Source: Alphaproteobacteria bacterium (GTDB lineage Bacteria; Pseudomonadota; Alphaproteobacteria; Micavibrionales; UBA2020). From it: a DNA stretch of 64,000 nt. Positions 16,648 through 25,194 of the stretch are shown in pieces. The DNA lies in assembly GCA_025934695.1 (NCBI GenBank), contig JAICWS010000001.1, positions 463,301 through 527,300 of the forward strand, read 5' to 3'. Within the stretch, counting starts at the first letter, position 1. The number at the start of each line of letters is the position of its first letter. The notes beneath the pieces were generated by a model, which worked only from the letters and a program-made list of their open reading frames with translations, searched no databases and was not told where the DNA came from. The position numbers were made by a program, and so were the translations under genes.

Positions 16648-17352
16648 TCAGAAGCGCTTCGAAAAGCCGATGTTGCCGTAGACGCCGTCGCCGCCGTTCC
16701 GGTTCGAGGTGGTGCCGCCGGCATGCAGCGCGACATCGGCGAAGCCGAGATCGATGTCGCCAAGGCGCGCGCCGTAACGGAACGAGTTGAATTCCTTGTT
16801 CCCTTCGAAGCCGACTTCAGGACCGAGCGAGAAAGCGCCGAAGTTATAATCGACGTCTTCGCGGGTCCAGTAGGTGCGGAACGCCGTCGAGTACGAGCCC
16901 ATGGCATTAGCCAGAATGTGATCCATCGGATGGAAGTTGGCTTCGAGCTGGCCTTTCAGTCCGCCTTCGGAGCCGTGCGCGCCGTTCTTCGGATCGCTGG
17001 GCGAAAGGCTGTGGTCGATCCAGTCGCCACCGATATAGGCTGCAACGTGACCGTTGGCGAAGGGCATGCCGTAGCCAACCATAAGGTCGCCTTCGCCGAC
17101 ATTGCCGTCAACGCCGCTCAGGCCCGGGCGGTGATAAGAATATTGGCCGTAGCCGCCGGCGAGACGCGCCAGGAAACCGGGCTGCGTCGCGATATCCTGA
17201 CCCTGCAGCGCCGTGACGCCGCCGAGATACACCCACCAGGAGTGCGGACCCCCGTCAGCGCCGGTGAAGACCAAGGTGCTTGCCGCATGCGCGGGTGCCG
17301 AGAGCGCGAGTGCCGCGCCGATAACGAGAGCCGATACGAGTTTCTTTGACAT
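16648..17352 (-). CDS. bcsS: Cellulose-biosynthesis-associated outer-membrane protein BcsS
   Basis: A 234-residue protein with a signal peptide (MSKKLVSALVIGAALALSAP, cleavage after HAA) followed by alternating hydrophobic/polar beta strands ending in GVYGNIGFSKRF, a C-terminal Phe typical of outer-membrane beta barrels. The composition (GDLMVGYGMPFANGHVAAYIGGD, GPEVGFEGNKEF) fits the BcsS family found beside alphaproteobacterial cellulose-synthase genes. The start is set at 17352, where AGGAAG precedes the ATG; eight upstream codons are also in frame. It lies downstream of two cellulose-synthase-like genes but behind a hairpin terminator. BcsS has no settled biochemical function; a role in export or anchoring of the glucan is inferred. 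Confidence 0.8.
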   Translation of the reverse strand: MSKKLVSALVIGAALALSAPAHAASTLVFTGADGGPHSWWVYLGGVTALQGQDIATQPGFLARLAGGYGQYSYHRPGLSGVDGNVGEGDLMVGYGMPFANGHVAAYIGGDWIDHSLSPSDPKNGAHGSEGGLKGQLEANFHPMDHILANAMGSYSTAFRTYWTREDVDYNFGAFSLGPEVGFEGNKEFNSFRYGARLGDIDLGFADVALHAGGTTSNRNGGDGVYGNIGFSKRF

Positions 17353-17443
17353 TTTTGCTTCCTTTTTCTGCGCCAAAAGTGTCCCCCTTTCGGAGGAATT
17401 CTGTCTGAAAAGCTAATACATTTGAGACATTTGGACCAGAGGC

Positions 17444-17466
17444 AAAAACCGTCCCGGCTGTGACGG
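17444..17466 (-). terminator. Rho-independent terminator after the glycosyltransferase pair
   Basis: On the minus strand CCGTC (17466-17462) pairs with GACGG (17453-17449) and is followed by TTTTT (17448-17444). It sits between the glycosyltransferase stop and the bcsS start. Confidence 0.6.
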
Positions 17467-17483
17467 GAAGTCCTGTGTCACAT

Positions 17484-19799
17484 TCACGCAACAATGCGCA
17501 GACGGTAACGGGAAACGACCGCGCCATCCAGTCCGTGTGGTGTCAGCGACGAAAGTGGCTCGCGACCGATCACGATTGCGCGCAAAGTTCTCATTCCGTC
17601 ATCGGCAAAAACTAAACCTGTTACCTGAACATTTTCTTCTATCTCATTGAAAGCAATAAATGAAGCCTCAGTTTTATTATCAAACATTGACACAATCGCA
17701 TAAGATGCCGTGCCCGCGCCTTCCTTCACCTCGTGATAAAGCATCGCATGCCAGGGATAGCGCCAATGCTGCCGCGACTGCAGACCGAGCCACCTCAGCA
17801 GGACGTCAGACGGAGTCGGGAAATAGGCATTGCGATGCAGGAACTCCCGATGCCAGTCGACAGAATAGAGGCCGTTCCCCAGCTGATCAGCCTGCGCTTG
17901 CGAACTAAAAAGCAGCCGCCCCTCGATATCGCGGCCTTCCACATTTTCGACCGCAACTTTGACGGAGAGCCGTCCACCCGGCATGACAAGCGTGATGTTC
18001 ATCGTCCCGCCGGCCACAGCATGGAGACCCTCGCGGTAATCGGCAAAGCGGATCCAATTCTCGGAAATGGCGGAAACCCGGCCATAATCCCCCCCTTTGC
18101 CATCAAAGATGACCGGCAGCGGGACGCGAAAGCGGACGAGATCGTGGTTGTTCCGCGCGTCGGAGATGACTTTGCGGATAAAGGCCGCGCCCCTTGCTAC
18201 CGTATAGAGAGACCAAAACCCAGCGACCAGCAATAGGTCTGTGTTATACCCTCTTGGAAGAACGGCATCGACGTCAATGTCGGGGATGTGCCCGGTCGTA
18301 ACGATTTTGCTCACAAGCATGCTGAGAACGCCGACCTTGAAATGCCGGGACAAGTAAAAAACGCCGTATATGAATGCCACAAGGTTGAGCGCCATCACGC
18401 CCAATTGCGGCAGCATGAGTGTCCAGCGGATGCGCTTGCCCGTATTTTTCGCAGAGGTGCGGAAGGGCATTTTCCGCCGGAAGACAGCCACGCATGAAAT
18501 AATATGAATTGGCCATCTGATCATGGATAGCACTTGTCCCGCCCAAAAACGATTGAATCCACATCCCGACTCCAGCGTCAACAGTGCGATAAAGATCGGA
18601 AATGTCATGACGACAAGCATGTTGAATACCGTGATCCGGAACGGCTGTTGCCCGGATAGCAACGCGATCGCCGGGACAAGAAAAATCAGGAGCTGCTGCC
18701 ACCCTTCTAGATAGACGAGTTCGAGTGCCAGATACTGCAGCCGCTGGCGCAGCGTCAGCCCCTTGCAGAAGCGGACATTCTCCACTTCAACCGCATGAAT
18801 ATTTCCATGCGCCCAGCGGTGCCTGACTTTGTAAAACTCACCCAGATTTTCCTCGGCGATACCGTATGCAACAGGCTCATTGATGAACACGACACGGTAA
18901 CCCTGTTTTTGCAGTTTCAATGAGGTGTGAATATCTTCTGTCACAGAATCTATAGGAATGCCGCCAATATCCGTAATGGCCGACCGGCGATAAACAACGC
19001 CTGTCCCTATGCAGGTCGCGGCATTTATGCTGTCTCCGCAAGGCTCGATGATGTTGTAATACGAAGACTGGTCATGCCACAGGCCTTCGCCCCCGCGAGC
19101 CGCGAAATACTGGAAGGCGTCAGTATTGTAAAAGTCTTGCGGCGTCTGGACAAGTGCGACCTCTTTGTCAGCGAAAAATCCCAGCATGATATCCAGGGCG
19201 TGCGGCAACACGATATGATCGGCATCCAGGCTCAAGACAAAATCGGCCTTGCTATGGGCAAAACCATAATTTAGGTTACCCGCCTTGGCATTCGCATTGT
19301 CGGGTCTGCGCAGGTAAAGCAGCCCCAATTCCTTCGCCATCTCTTTAATCTCGTCACGTTTGCCGTCATCGAGGATCCACGTTTTATGCGGATAGTCGAT
19401 AGCCTTTGCCGCCATCGCCGTGCGCCGGATGACATGCAGCGGCTCTTTGAATGTCGTGACGAAAACGTCCACGGAAAGATTGGCCGGACAAGGCAGCGGA
19501 TCGCGATGGTTGTAGTCCCATGTCGTGATGATGCCGATTAGGCCGAGGATGAAGCCGAGACATTCGGCCGCAAAGAATGAGCATGACAGAAACAGAGAAC
19601 TGGGCTCGATGATCGTGAAGCACCATGCCAGATAAACGCTGAAACTAACGACGTAGACTCCCGCGAGCATCCGGCGCCACAGCTTGCGCCGCTCGAAGCG
19701 CTCGTACATCTGGCGCGAGACGGATATCCGTGGCTGGGGGCCGGCGGTCGAAATTTGCTGCGAAAGTTTCCTTTCAGCGAGGTTCGAGTTTTGCAGCAT
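17484..19799 (-). CDS. Cellulose-synthase-like family-2 glycosyltransferase (paralogue 1)
   Basis: A 771-residue inner-membrane protein laid out like BcsA: N-terminal membrane helices (about 45-95), a GT2 domain (about 108-335), more membrane helices (about 360-560) and a C-terminal beta domain. Catalytic landmarks: DDG at 144-146, DADH at 192-195, TED at 287-289. The QxxRW motif reads V325-R-H-R328-W329, so the Gln is missing. The C-terminal region aligns by position with the PilZ domain, but the RxxxR and (D/N)xSxxG motifs that bind c-di-GMP are absent. It begins 1 bp after the stop of a paralogue. No bcsB, bcsZ or bcsC lies nearby. It makes a beta-linked glucan or a relative; the product is inferred. 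Confidence 0.88.
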   Translation of the reverse strand: MLQNSNLAERKLSQQISTAGPQPRISVSRQMYERFERRKLWRRMLAGVYVVSFSVYLAWCFTIIEPSSLFLSCSFFAAECLGFILGLIGIITTWDYNHRDPLPCPANLSVDVFVTTFKEPLHVIRRTAMAAKAIDYPHKTWILDDGKRDEIKEMAKELGLLYLRRPDNANAKAGNLNYGFAHSKADFVLSLDADHIVLPHALDIMLGFFADKEVALVQTPQDFYNTDAFQYFAARGGEGLWHDQSSYYNIIEPCGDSINAATCIGTGVVYRRSAITDIGGIPIDSVTEDIHTSLKLQKQGYRVVFINEPVAYGIAEENLGEFYKVRHRWAHGNIHAVEVENVRFCKGLTLRQRLQYLALELVYLEGWQQLLIFLVPAIALLSGQQPFRITVFNMLVVMTFPIFIALLTLESGCGFNRFWAGQVLSMIRWPIHIISCVAVFRRKMPFRTSAKNTGKRIRWTLMLPQLGVMALNLVAFIYGVFYLSRHFKVGVLSMLVSKIVTTGHIPDIDVDAVLPRGYNTDLLLVAGFWSLYTVARGAAFIRKVISDARNNHDLVRFRVPLPVIFDGKGGDYGRVSAISENWIRFADYREGLHAVAGGTMNITLVMPGGRLSVKVAVENVEGRDIEGRLLFSSQAQADQLGNGLYSVDWHREFLHRNAYFPTPSDVLLRWLGLQSRQHWRYPWHAMLYHEVKEGAGTASYAIVSMFDNKTEASFIAFNEIEENVQVTGLVFADDGMRTLRAIVIGREPLSSLTPHGLDGAVVSRYRLRIVA

Positions 19800-19800
19800 G

Positions 19801-22149
19801 TTATATCTCGCGGCCGCTGGCGAAAACCCGCGCCCGTTGCCGCCCGCCGGTCACGAGTGTGCAAGAATACCGCGCCACTAGCGCGCCATCGAGGCCCTTC
19901 GCCGCCAGCGACGCCAGCGGCTCCCGCGCGGTGACAGTTGCATGGAACGGTTGTGCCTTTCCGTTCGACAATGTCAGGCCGCTCAATTGGGAATGAATGC
20001 GGATCTCGCCAAACGTGATGAGGGAAGCCGTCGCATTGTCACCCTTCAATGACATAACGGCGTAAGACAGGCCGCCAGCGGGAGACTCCGGATCATGGTA
20101 GAGCACGGCCCGCCAGTCGTTGCGGCGTTTCGCGCCGCCCGGCCTGAAGCATGACAGCAGGAGATCGGATGGCGTGCTGAAATAGGCGTTCCGGTGCAGG
20201 AATTCGCGGTGCCAGTCGACCGAATACAGGCTGTTCGCGAGCCGGTCGCGCTGGGCGTCTGATTCAAAGACGAAGCGGCCTTCCACCTCGCGTCCGGAAC
20301 AGCGTTCGACCGCGACTTTCAGCGCGAGAGGTCCCGCGGGAAGTACGAGCGTCACATCCATTATGCCGTTGGAAATTTCATGCGGGCCCTCGCGGCAGTC
20401 GGTGAAACGCAGCCAGTCTTCGGAGATGAGCAAGGTTACGCCATAGCTACCTCCTCTTCCCTCGATCACGACCGGCAGCGGCAGACTGAAGCGGAAGAAC
20501 TCATTGCTCTTGCGCGCGTCCTTTATAGCCTTATGGACGAAGAAAGCGGCTTTCACCATGCCGTAGATCGCCCAGAATCCCGCGACGACGACGAGGTCGA
20601 TGGTATAATCCTTCGGAACAGGCGCGAAGATATCGACGTCCGGAACGCGCCGGGTGATGATCATTTCGTTGAGAAACCGGAACAATGGACCGGATTTGTA
20701 ATTGTGATGCAAACGGTATATCCCGACCACAACGGCGACAAGGCTTGTGACCGCGACCGCCAGCTGCGGCGACATGAGCCGCCAGTTGACCTTCCCGGCG
20801 ATGTTCTTCGCGGAACTGCGAAAGACCATCTTGCGGCCGAACAGCCCCGCCGCAGAAATGATATGCACCGGCCAGCGCGCCATCGAAAAGATTTCGTTTG
20901 CCCAATAGCGGGTGAAACCGCAGCCAATCTCCTGCAGCAGGAAATACGACAGGAACGGAAACGTCAGCACGACAAGAACGTTGAAGATGGTGATCTTGAA
21001 TGGCTGAAGGCCCAGCGTCAGCGCCAGCACCGGCACAATAAACAGGATAAGCTGCTGCCACCCTTCGAGGTAACACAGGTTCAGCGCCAGGTACTGGAAC
21101 CGCTGCGATGGCGTCAGGCCTTTGCAGAACAGCACATTCTCGCGCGCGATCGCATGCAGGTTTCCATGCGCCCAGCGGTGGCGCGTGCGGTAATATTCCT
21201 TGAGATCGGCAGCCGCGACGCCGTAGGCGATGGGTTCATTGAGATAAACGCATTCGTATCCCGCCTTGTGGATCTTCAGCGACGTATGCATGTCTTCCGT
21301 CACCGTTTCGACCGGGATGCCGCCGATGCGCTCCAGCGCCGCGCGGCGATAGACAACGCCGGTGCCGACGCAGGAAATGGCGTTCGTTGCATCGCCCGAG
21401 GGCTGCACAATATTGTAGAAGAATGACTGGTCGTGCCAGAGGCCGCCCGAGCGTCCCGCGCTGAAATACTGGAACGCGTCGACGTTGTAATAGTCCTGCG
21501 GCGTCTGCACCATGGCAACGTTCTCATCGTCGAAAAAACCCAGCATGACATCGAGCGCATGCGGCAAGGCAATATGGTCGGTGTCGAAAACGGCGACGAA
21601 ATCCGCCTTGCTGTGCGTCAACCCGAAATTCAGGTTGCCGGCCTTCGCATTGACGTTTTCGGACCGTCTCAGGTAACGGACGCCCAGTTCGGCGGCGAGC
21701 GCCCTCACCTCCTCGCGGCGGCCGTCGTCGAGGATAAAAGTATGGTGGGGATATTCGATCGCCCGCGCCGCCATGGCGGTGCGGCGAATGATATGCAGAG
21801 GTTCCTTATACGTCGGAATGAAGACGTCGACGGAAAGACCGGTAGGCGCCGGCGGTGGTGTCCGGTGCCGGTAATTCCACGAGGTGATGATCGCGGTAAT
21901 ACCCAGGAGAAGCCCGATGCAGTCCGCGGAGAAATAGAGGACGGACAGGAACAGCGAATCCGGATTGATGATCGTAAAGCGCCAGCATAAATAGGCCGCG
22001 AGGACGGCGACATACAGGACCGATGCTGCATGCCGCCACAGCCGGCGGCGCTCAAAACGCTCGGACATCTGGCGCGAGACGGATATCCGCGGCTGCAGGG
22101 ATTCAGTGGCAGTCTTTTGAGACGGCTTCTTTTGGATAAGGTTCAGCAT
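19801..22149 (-). CDS. Cellulose-synthase-like family-2 glycosyltransferase (paralogue 2)
   Basis: A 782-residue paralogue of the next gene, sharing the N-terminal PQPRISVSRQM-x-ERFERR box and the whole membrane/GT2/membrane/beta layout. Landmarks: DDG at 141-143, DTDH at 189-192, TED at 284-286, and T322-R-H-R325-W326 in place of QxxRW. The C-terminal PilZ-like domain again lacks the c-di-GMP-binding arginines (it reads FFRFSLPLPV). It is the first gene of the pair. In the 127-bp upstream gap the minus strand has TTTACG-N17-TAATGT and an inverted CCCGAAA / TTTCGGG; either could be a control site but the evidence is weak. Two adjacent copies could form a heteromer or make different polymers. 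Confidence 0.88.
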   Translation of the reverse strand: MLNLIQKKPSQKTATESLQPRISVSRQMSERFERRRLWRHAASVLYVAVLAAYLCWRFTIINPDSLFLSVLYFSADCIGLLLGITAIITSWNYRHRTPPPAPTGLSVDVFIPTYKEPLHIIRRTAMAARAIEYPHHTFILDDGRREEVRALAAELGVRYLRRSENVNAKAGNLNFGLTHSKADFVAVFDTDHIALPHALDVMLGFFDDENVAMVQTPQDYYNVDAFQYFSAGRSGGLWHDQSFFYNIVQPSGDATNAISCVGTGVVYRRAALERIGGIPVETVTEDMHTSLKIHKAGYECVYLNEPIAYGVAAADLKEYYRTRHRWAHGNLHAIARENVLFCKGLTPSQRFQYLALNLCYLEGWQQLILFIVPVLALTLGLQPFKITIFNVLVVLTFPFLSYFLLQEIGCGFTRYWANEIFSMARWPVHIISAAGLFGRKMVFRSSAKNIAGKVNWRLMSPQLAVAVTSLVAVVVGIYRLHHNYKSGPLFRFLNEMIITRRVPDVDIFAPVPKDYTIDLVVVAGFWAIYGMVKAAFFVHKAIKDARKSNEFFRFSLPLPVVIEGRGGSYGVTLLISEDWLRFTDCREGPHEISNGIMDVTLVLPAGPLALKVAVERCSGREVEGRFVFESDAQRDRLANSLYSVDWHREFLHRNAYFSTPSDLLLSCFRPGGAKRRNDWRAVLYHDPESPAGGLSYAVMSLKGDNATASLITFGEIRIHSQLSGLTLSNGKAQPFHATVTAREPLASLAAKGLDGALVARYSCTLVTGGRQRARVFASGREI

Positions 22150-22276
22150 TTGAACGCATAGTTATACATTATTTTCCCGAAACAGGAACGTAAAAAAGGC
22201 GATTTCGGGTAAAGAAAATGCGGCCTCAAAATTCGGCTAAGCAATTCATTTCAAAATAAAAAGCCGGAAAATACGA

Positions 22277-24460
22277 TCAGCTGTTTTCGAGCGCATCGCC
22301 GAGGCCTTCGACGAGCGGGCCGAGGAATTTTTCGTATTTTTTCCAACGCGCGACCGAGGTCTTGTAGACCGGCTGGCGCACCTGCGTGACGCTGGCGGTC
22401 TTGATGCTGCGCTCGTGCTTGTGCGGCTCCATGCAGGCATCGTTCCAGTCGAGGCCACAGTACTCGATAAGGCGGCGCGACTGCGCCGCGGTATCGGCGA
22501 CGAGGTCTTCATATTTCACGTCGAGGAACGCGTCCTTCGGCAATACCTTACGCCAATGCTTGATCGTGTCGCTGTAGCTCTTGTAGAAACGGCCCAGCTC
22601 TTTGAGTTCGTAGGTGCAATCCTGGTTATGCGCGAAAAGGCGCGTGAAGCAGGAAATGCAGGTATCCAGCGGATGGCGCGAGACATGCACGATCTTCGCA
22701 TTCGGCAGGATCAGGTGAATGAGGCCGATATGCAGGAAGTTGATCGGCATCTTGTCGGTGATCTTTTTCGCCTTGGGATTGCGCGCCTGCAGGCCCGCCA
22801 CATAGCGGCGGCCCATGTCCTCGAATTCTTCGGGCATCAGGCCCGCCATATTCTCCGGGAATGCCCGCTCATTGCCTTTCGGACGGCTACCGCAGACGTC
22901 GAGCAGGTCGAAGATCTCGCCCGCGCCGTGGACATCGGGATGGCTGGCGATAATCTGCTCGGTGAGCGTGGTGCCCGAGCGCGGCATGCCGAGGACGAAG
23001 ACCGGCAGGTCTGAATCGAAACCGTGCTTTTTGTGTGATTTGATGAAATCCGCCGAGAATACTTCGCGCACACGGGCGAAAGATTGTTCCTTGGCATCGG
23101 CATCATAACTGATGCGCTTGCGCTTCAGCGCGCAGCCCGCAATGAAATGCGGGAAGGCTTTATCCGCCTCGCCGATATCGTCATAGGCCTTGCCGAGCGC
23201 GAAATGGATATAGGTCGCCTTGCTTTCGGGAAGCGTCGGGAGTTTCTTCGCCTCTTCCTCGAGCAGCGCGAGTTCCTTGTCGCCCTTCTTCACCTTCTTC
23301 GCCTGGACGAGGCTGAAGAGCGCGCCGATATGGTCTTCGCCCTTTTCGGCCGCGGCCCGGAAGATTTCCTCGGCTTCCGTCAGGTGCCCGTCTTCGAGCA
23401 TCAGGTTGCCGATGCCCATTTTCGCGCTCATGTTGTCGGGGTCGATCTCAAGCGCCTTGTCGAACGCATGCCGCGCCTTTTCATTCAGGCCTTGAGAGGT
23501 GTGGACGGCGCCCAGCACGCTCCAGGCTTCCGCCATGTCCGGGTCGATCTCGATGGCCTTCTGCGCCGCGAGCTCCGCGAGGTCGAGCTGCTGCTCGTCG
23601 CGGCGGGCGCGGGCGATGCCGATGAAGGCCTCGGCGTATTCGAGGCGCAATTGCAGCGCCGTCGAAAAGCAGACCAGCGCCTGCTGCGGCTGGTCGACGG
23701 CGAGGAGCGCATAGCCTTTGTTGCAATGCGCCTCGGCGTAATTCGGTTTTTTGATCAAAGCGCTGTTGAGGACCTGCAGCGCCTCTTCCGGCCGGTCCAT
23801 GCGCACGAGCGTCGCGCCGATGTTGTTCAGCGGCTCAAGGTAATCGGGGCTTGCCGTGCGCGCCCTGTTGTACCATTCGAGAGCTTTTTCGTCTTCCTTG
23901 CGTTCGCGGAAGATGCTGCCCATATTGTTGAGTGACGGCGGGAATTGCGGGTTCAGCTTCAGGGCTGCCTTGTGGCACTCTTCCGCCTTGTCGAATTCTT
24001 CGTTGTCGAAATAGGCGATGCCGAGGTTGGAATACGCCGAAACCAGTTTCGGGTCGACCGCAACGGCCTGTTTGCCGTGCTCGATCGCCTTGTCGGTCTT
24101 TTTCAGCAGCCGGTACATTTCTCCCACGTTGGCGTGGAACAGCCCCACCTTGCCGTCGCAGTCGATGGCTTTTTCAAGCAGCTGGATCGCAAGTTCGGTT
24201 TTTCCCGCGCCATGGGCGACGAGGGCCAGCGTATGCCAGGCGGGCGCGCAGCGCGGCTGGACCTGCAGTATCTGGCGCAGCAGCAATTCAGCCTGCTGCA
24301 GCCGTCCGGCCTCCTGGTGGCGCGAGGCCAGCATCAGCGCCTGCTCGATCGACAATTTCGGCACTTGGGGCACCGGCACCGTTGGCGCAATGGCGTCAGC
24401 GGGAAGCCTGAAATCGGGGCCGGTATCTGCCTGGGTCTTGCTGGCGCGCCGCTGGGTCAT
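22277..24460 (-). CDS. TPR-repeat sulfotransferase (paralogue 2)
   Basis: A 727-residue protein. Residues about 35-400 hold roughly ten TPR repeats (pattern A-x-x-NLGIAYFDNEEFDKAEE). Residues about 475-720 are a PAPS-dependent sulfotransferase domain with the 5'-phosphosulfate loop VLGMPRSGTTLTEQII near residue 485 and a 3'-phosphate-binding segment IVHVSRHPLDTCIS. It transfers sulfate from PAPS to a hydroxyl or tyrosine on a substrate that the TPR part may help select. No signal peptide, so cytoplasmic. It starts 5 bp after the IalB gene and its upstream partner is a second TPR-sulfotransferase. The glycosyltransferase pair follows 127 bp downstream. Confidence 0.9.
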   Translation of the reverse strand: MTQRRASKTQADTGPDFRLPADAIAPTVPVPQVPKLSIEQALMLASRHQEAGRLQQAELLLRQILQVQPRCAPAWHTLALVAHGAGKTELAIQLLEKAIDCDGKVGLFHANVGEMYRLLKKTDKAIEHGKQAVAVDPKLVSAYSNLGIAYFDNEEFDKAEECHKAALKLNPQFPPSLNNMGSIFRERKEDEKALEWYNRARTASPDYLEPLNNIGATLVRMDRPEEALQVLNSALIKKPNYAEAHCNKGYALLAVDQPQQALVCFSTALQLRLEYAEAFIGIARARRDEQQLDLAELAAQKAIEIDPDMAEAWSVLGAVHTSQGLNEKARHAFDKALEIDPDNMSAKMGIGNLMLEDGHLTEAEEIFRAAAEKGEDHIGALFSLVQAKKVKKGDKELALLEEEAKKLPTLPESKATYIHFALGKAYDDIGEADKAFPHFIAGCALKRKRISYDADAKEQSFARVREVFSADFIKSHKKHGFDSDLPVFVLGMPRSGTTLTEQIIASHPDVHGAGEIFDLLDVCGSRPKGNERAFPENMAGLMPEEFEDMGRRYVAGLQARNPKAKKITDKMPINFLHIGLIHLILPNAKIVHVSRHPLDTCISCFTRLFAHNQDCTYELKELGRFYKSYSDTIKHWRKVLPKDAFLDVKYEDLVADTAAQSRRLIEYCGLDWNDACMEPHKHERSIKTASVTQVRQPVYKTSVARWKKYEKFLGPLVEGLGDALENS

Positions 24461-24465
24461 GGGAT

Positions 24466-25194
24466 TCAGCCTTTCGATGTCGTTTGCGTCATGGCATCAA
24501 GCGCCGTCGCGAAACCCTTGAGCGAGATCGGGAAGGTCGTGTCCTTGCCGTCCGGCAGGCGATAGGCGACGAACATCGTCTTGCCCTTGCGCATCTTGTC
24601 GAGCGTCGGCTGATCGAAGATCAGGTCGGCGCGGCAGCCGCCCGGCAGGCACTGGCTGTAGGGCACCTTGATTTCCTTCTCTTCGTCGATCTTGATCGCC
24701 ATGCCTGGCGTCAGCACCGTGCCGAGCGGCGTGATGATGCGGATCAGGGTCACGGTCTTCATCGCATCCTTGTCCTTGATCTCGCCGGTCTGGACGGTCG
24801 CGGCCAGCGCCACCTGCTGCTGCTTGTCCTTCTTCACGGCGACGCGCTGGAACATGGTGCATTGCTTCTTGCCCTTGGGCGGCGTCGCGCAGGCCAGGCG
24901 CCAGTCGTCGAAATCGCGCGGCGGATCTTCTTTTGCCTGGACAGGTTGCGGCGCCGCGGCCGGCGCTGGCTTGCCGGCGGACGGCGCGAGGGCCGCCATC
25001 GCCGCGGGCGTATCCGAAGCCGCGGGCGGCGCGACCGATGCAGCTGCCGGCGGCTGGGCCGCGGCAGCTTCCATCACAGAAGATTGCGCAAGGGCGGCTT
25101 TATGCGCGCTCGCGGCGTATTTCGCGAAGGCGACAACGCCGATGGCACAGATAAAGAATACCGCGATGCCGATGAAGATTTCATGCTTTTTCAT
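24466..25194 (-). CDS. IalB-family protein with N-terminal membrane anchor
   Basis: A 242-residue protein. Residues 8-25 are one membrane helix or uncleaved signal (IFIGIAVFFICAIGVVAF); an Ala/Pro-rich linker runs to about residue 90. The C-terminal domain has the IalB (invasion-associated locus B) pattern: DWRLACATPPKGKKQCTMFQ, a middle hydrophobic strand, then YSQCLPGGCRADL, giving four conserved Cys likely paired in the periplasm. The family is common in alphaproteobacterial envelopes and its biochemical role is unsettled. Start and stop overlap neighbours (TAATG with the upstream sulfotransferase, 5-bp gap downstream), so it is fully embedded in the sulfotransferase operon. Confidence 0.85.
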   Translation of the reverse strand: MKKHEIFIGIAVFFICAIGVVAFAKYAASAHKAALAQSSVMEAAAAQPPAAASVAPPAASDTPAAMAALAPSAGKPAPAAAPQPVQAKEDPPRDFDDWRLACATPPKGKKQCTMFQRVAVKKDKQQQVALAATVQTGEIKDKDAMKTVTLIRIITPLGTVLTPGMAIKIDEEKEIKVPYSQCLPGGCRADLIFDQPTLDKMRKGKTMFVAYRLPDGKDTTFPISLKGFATALDAMTQTTSKG

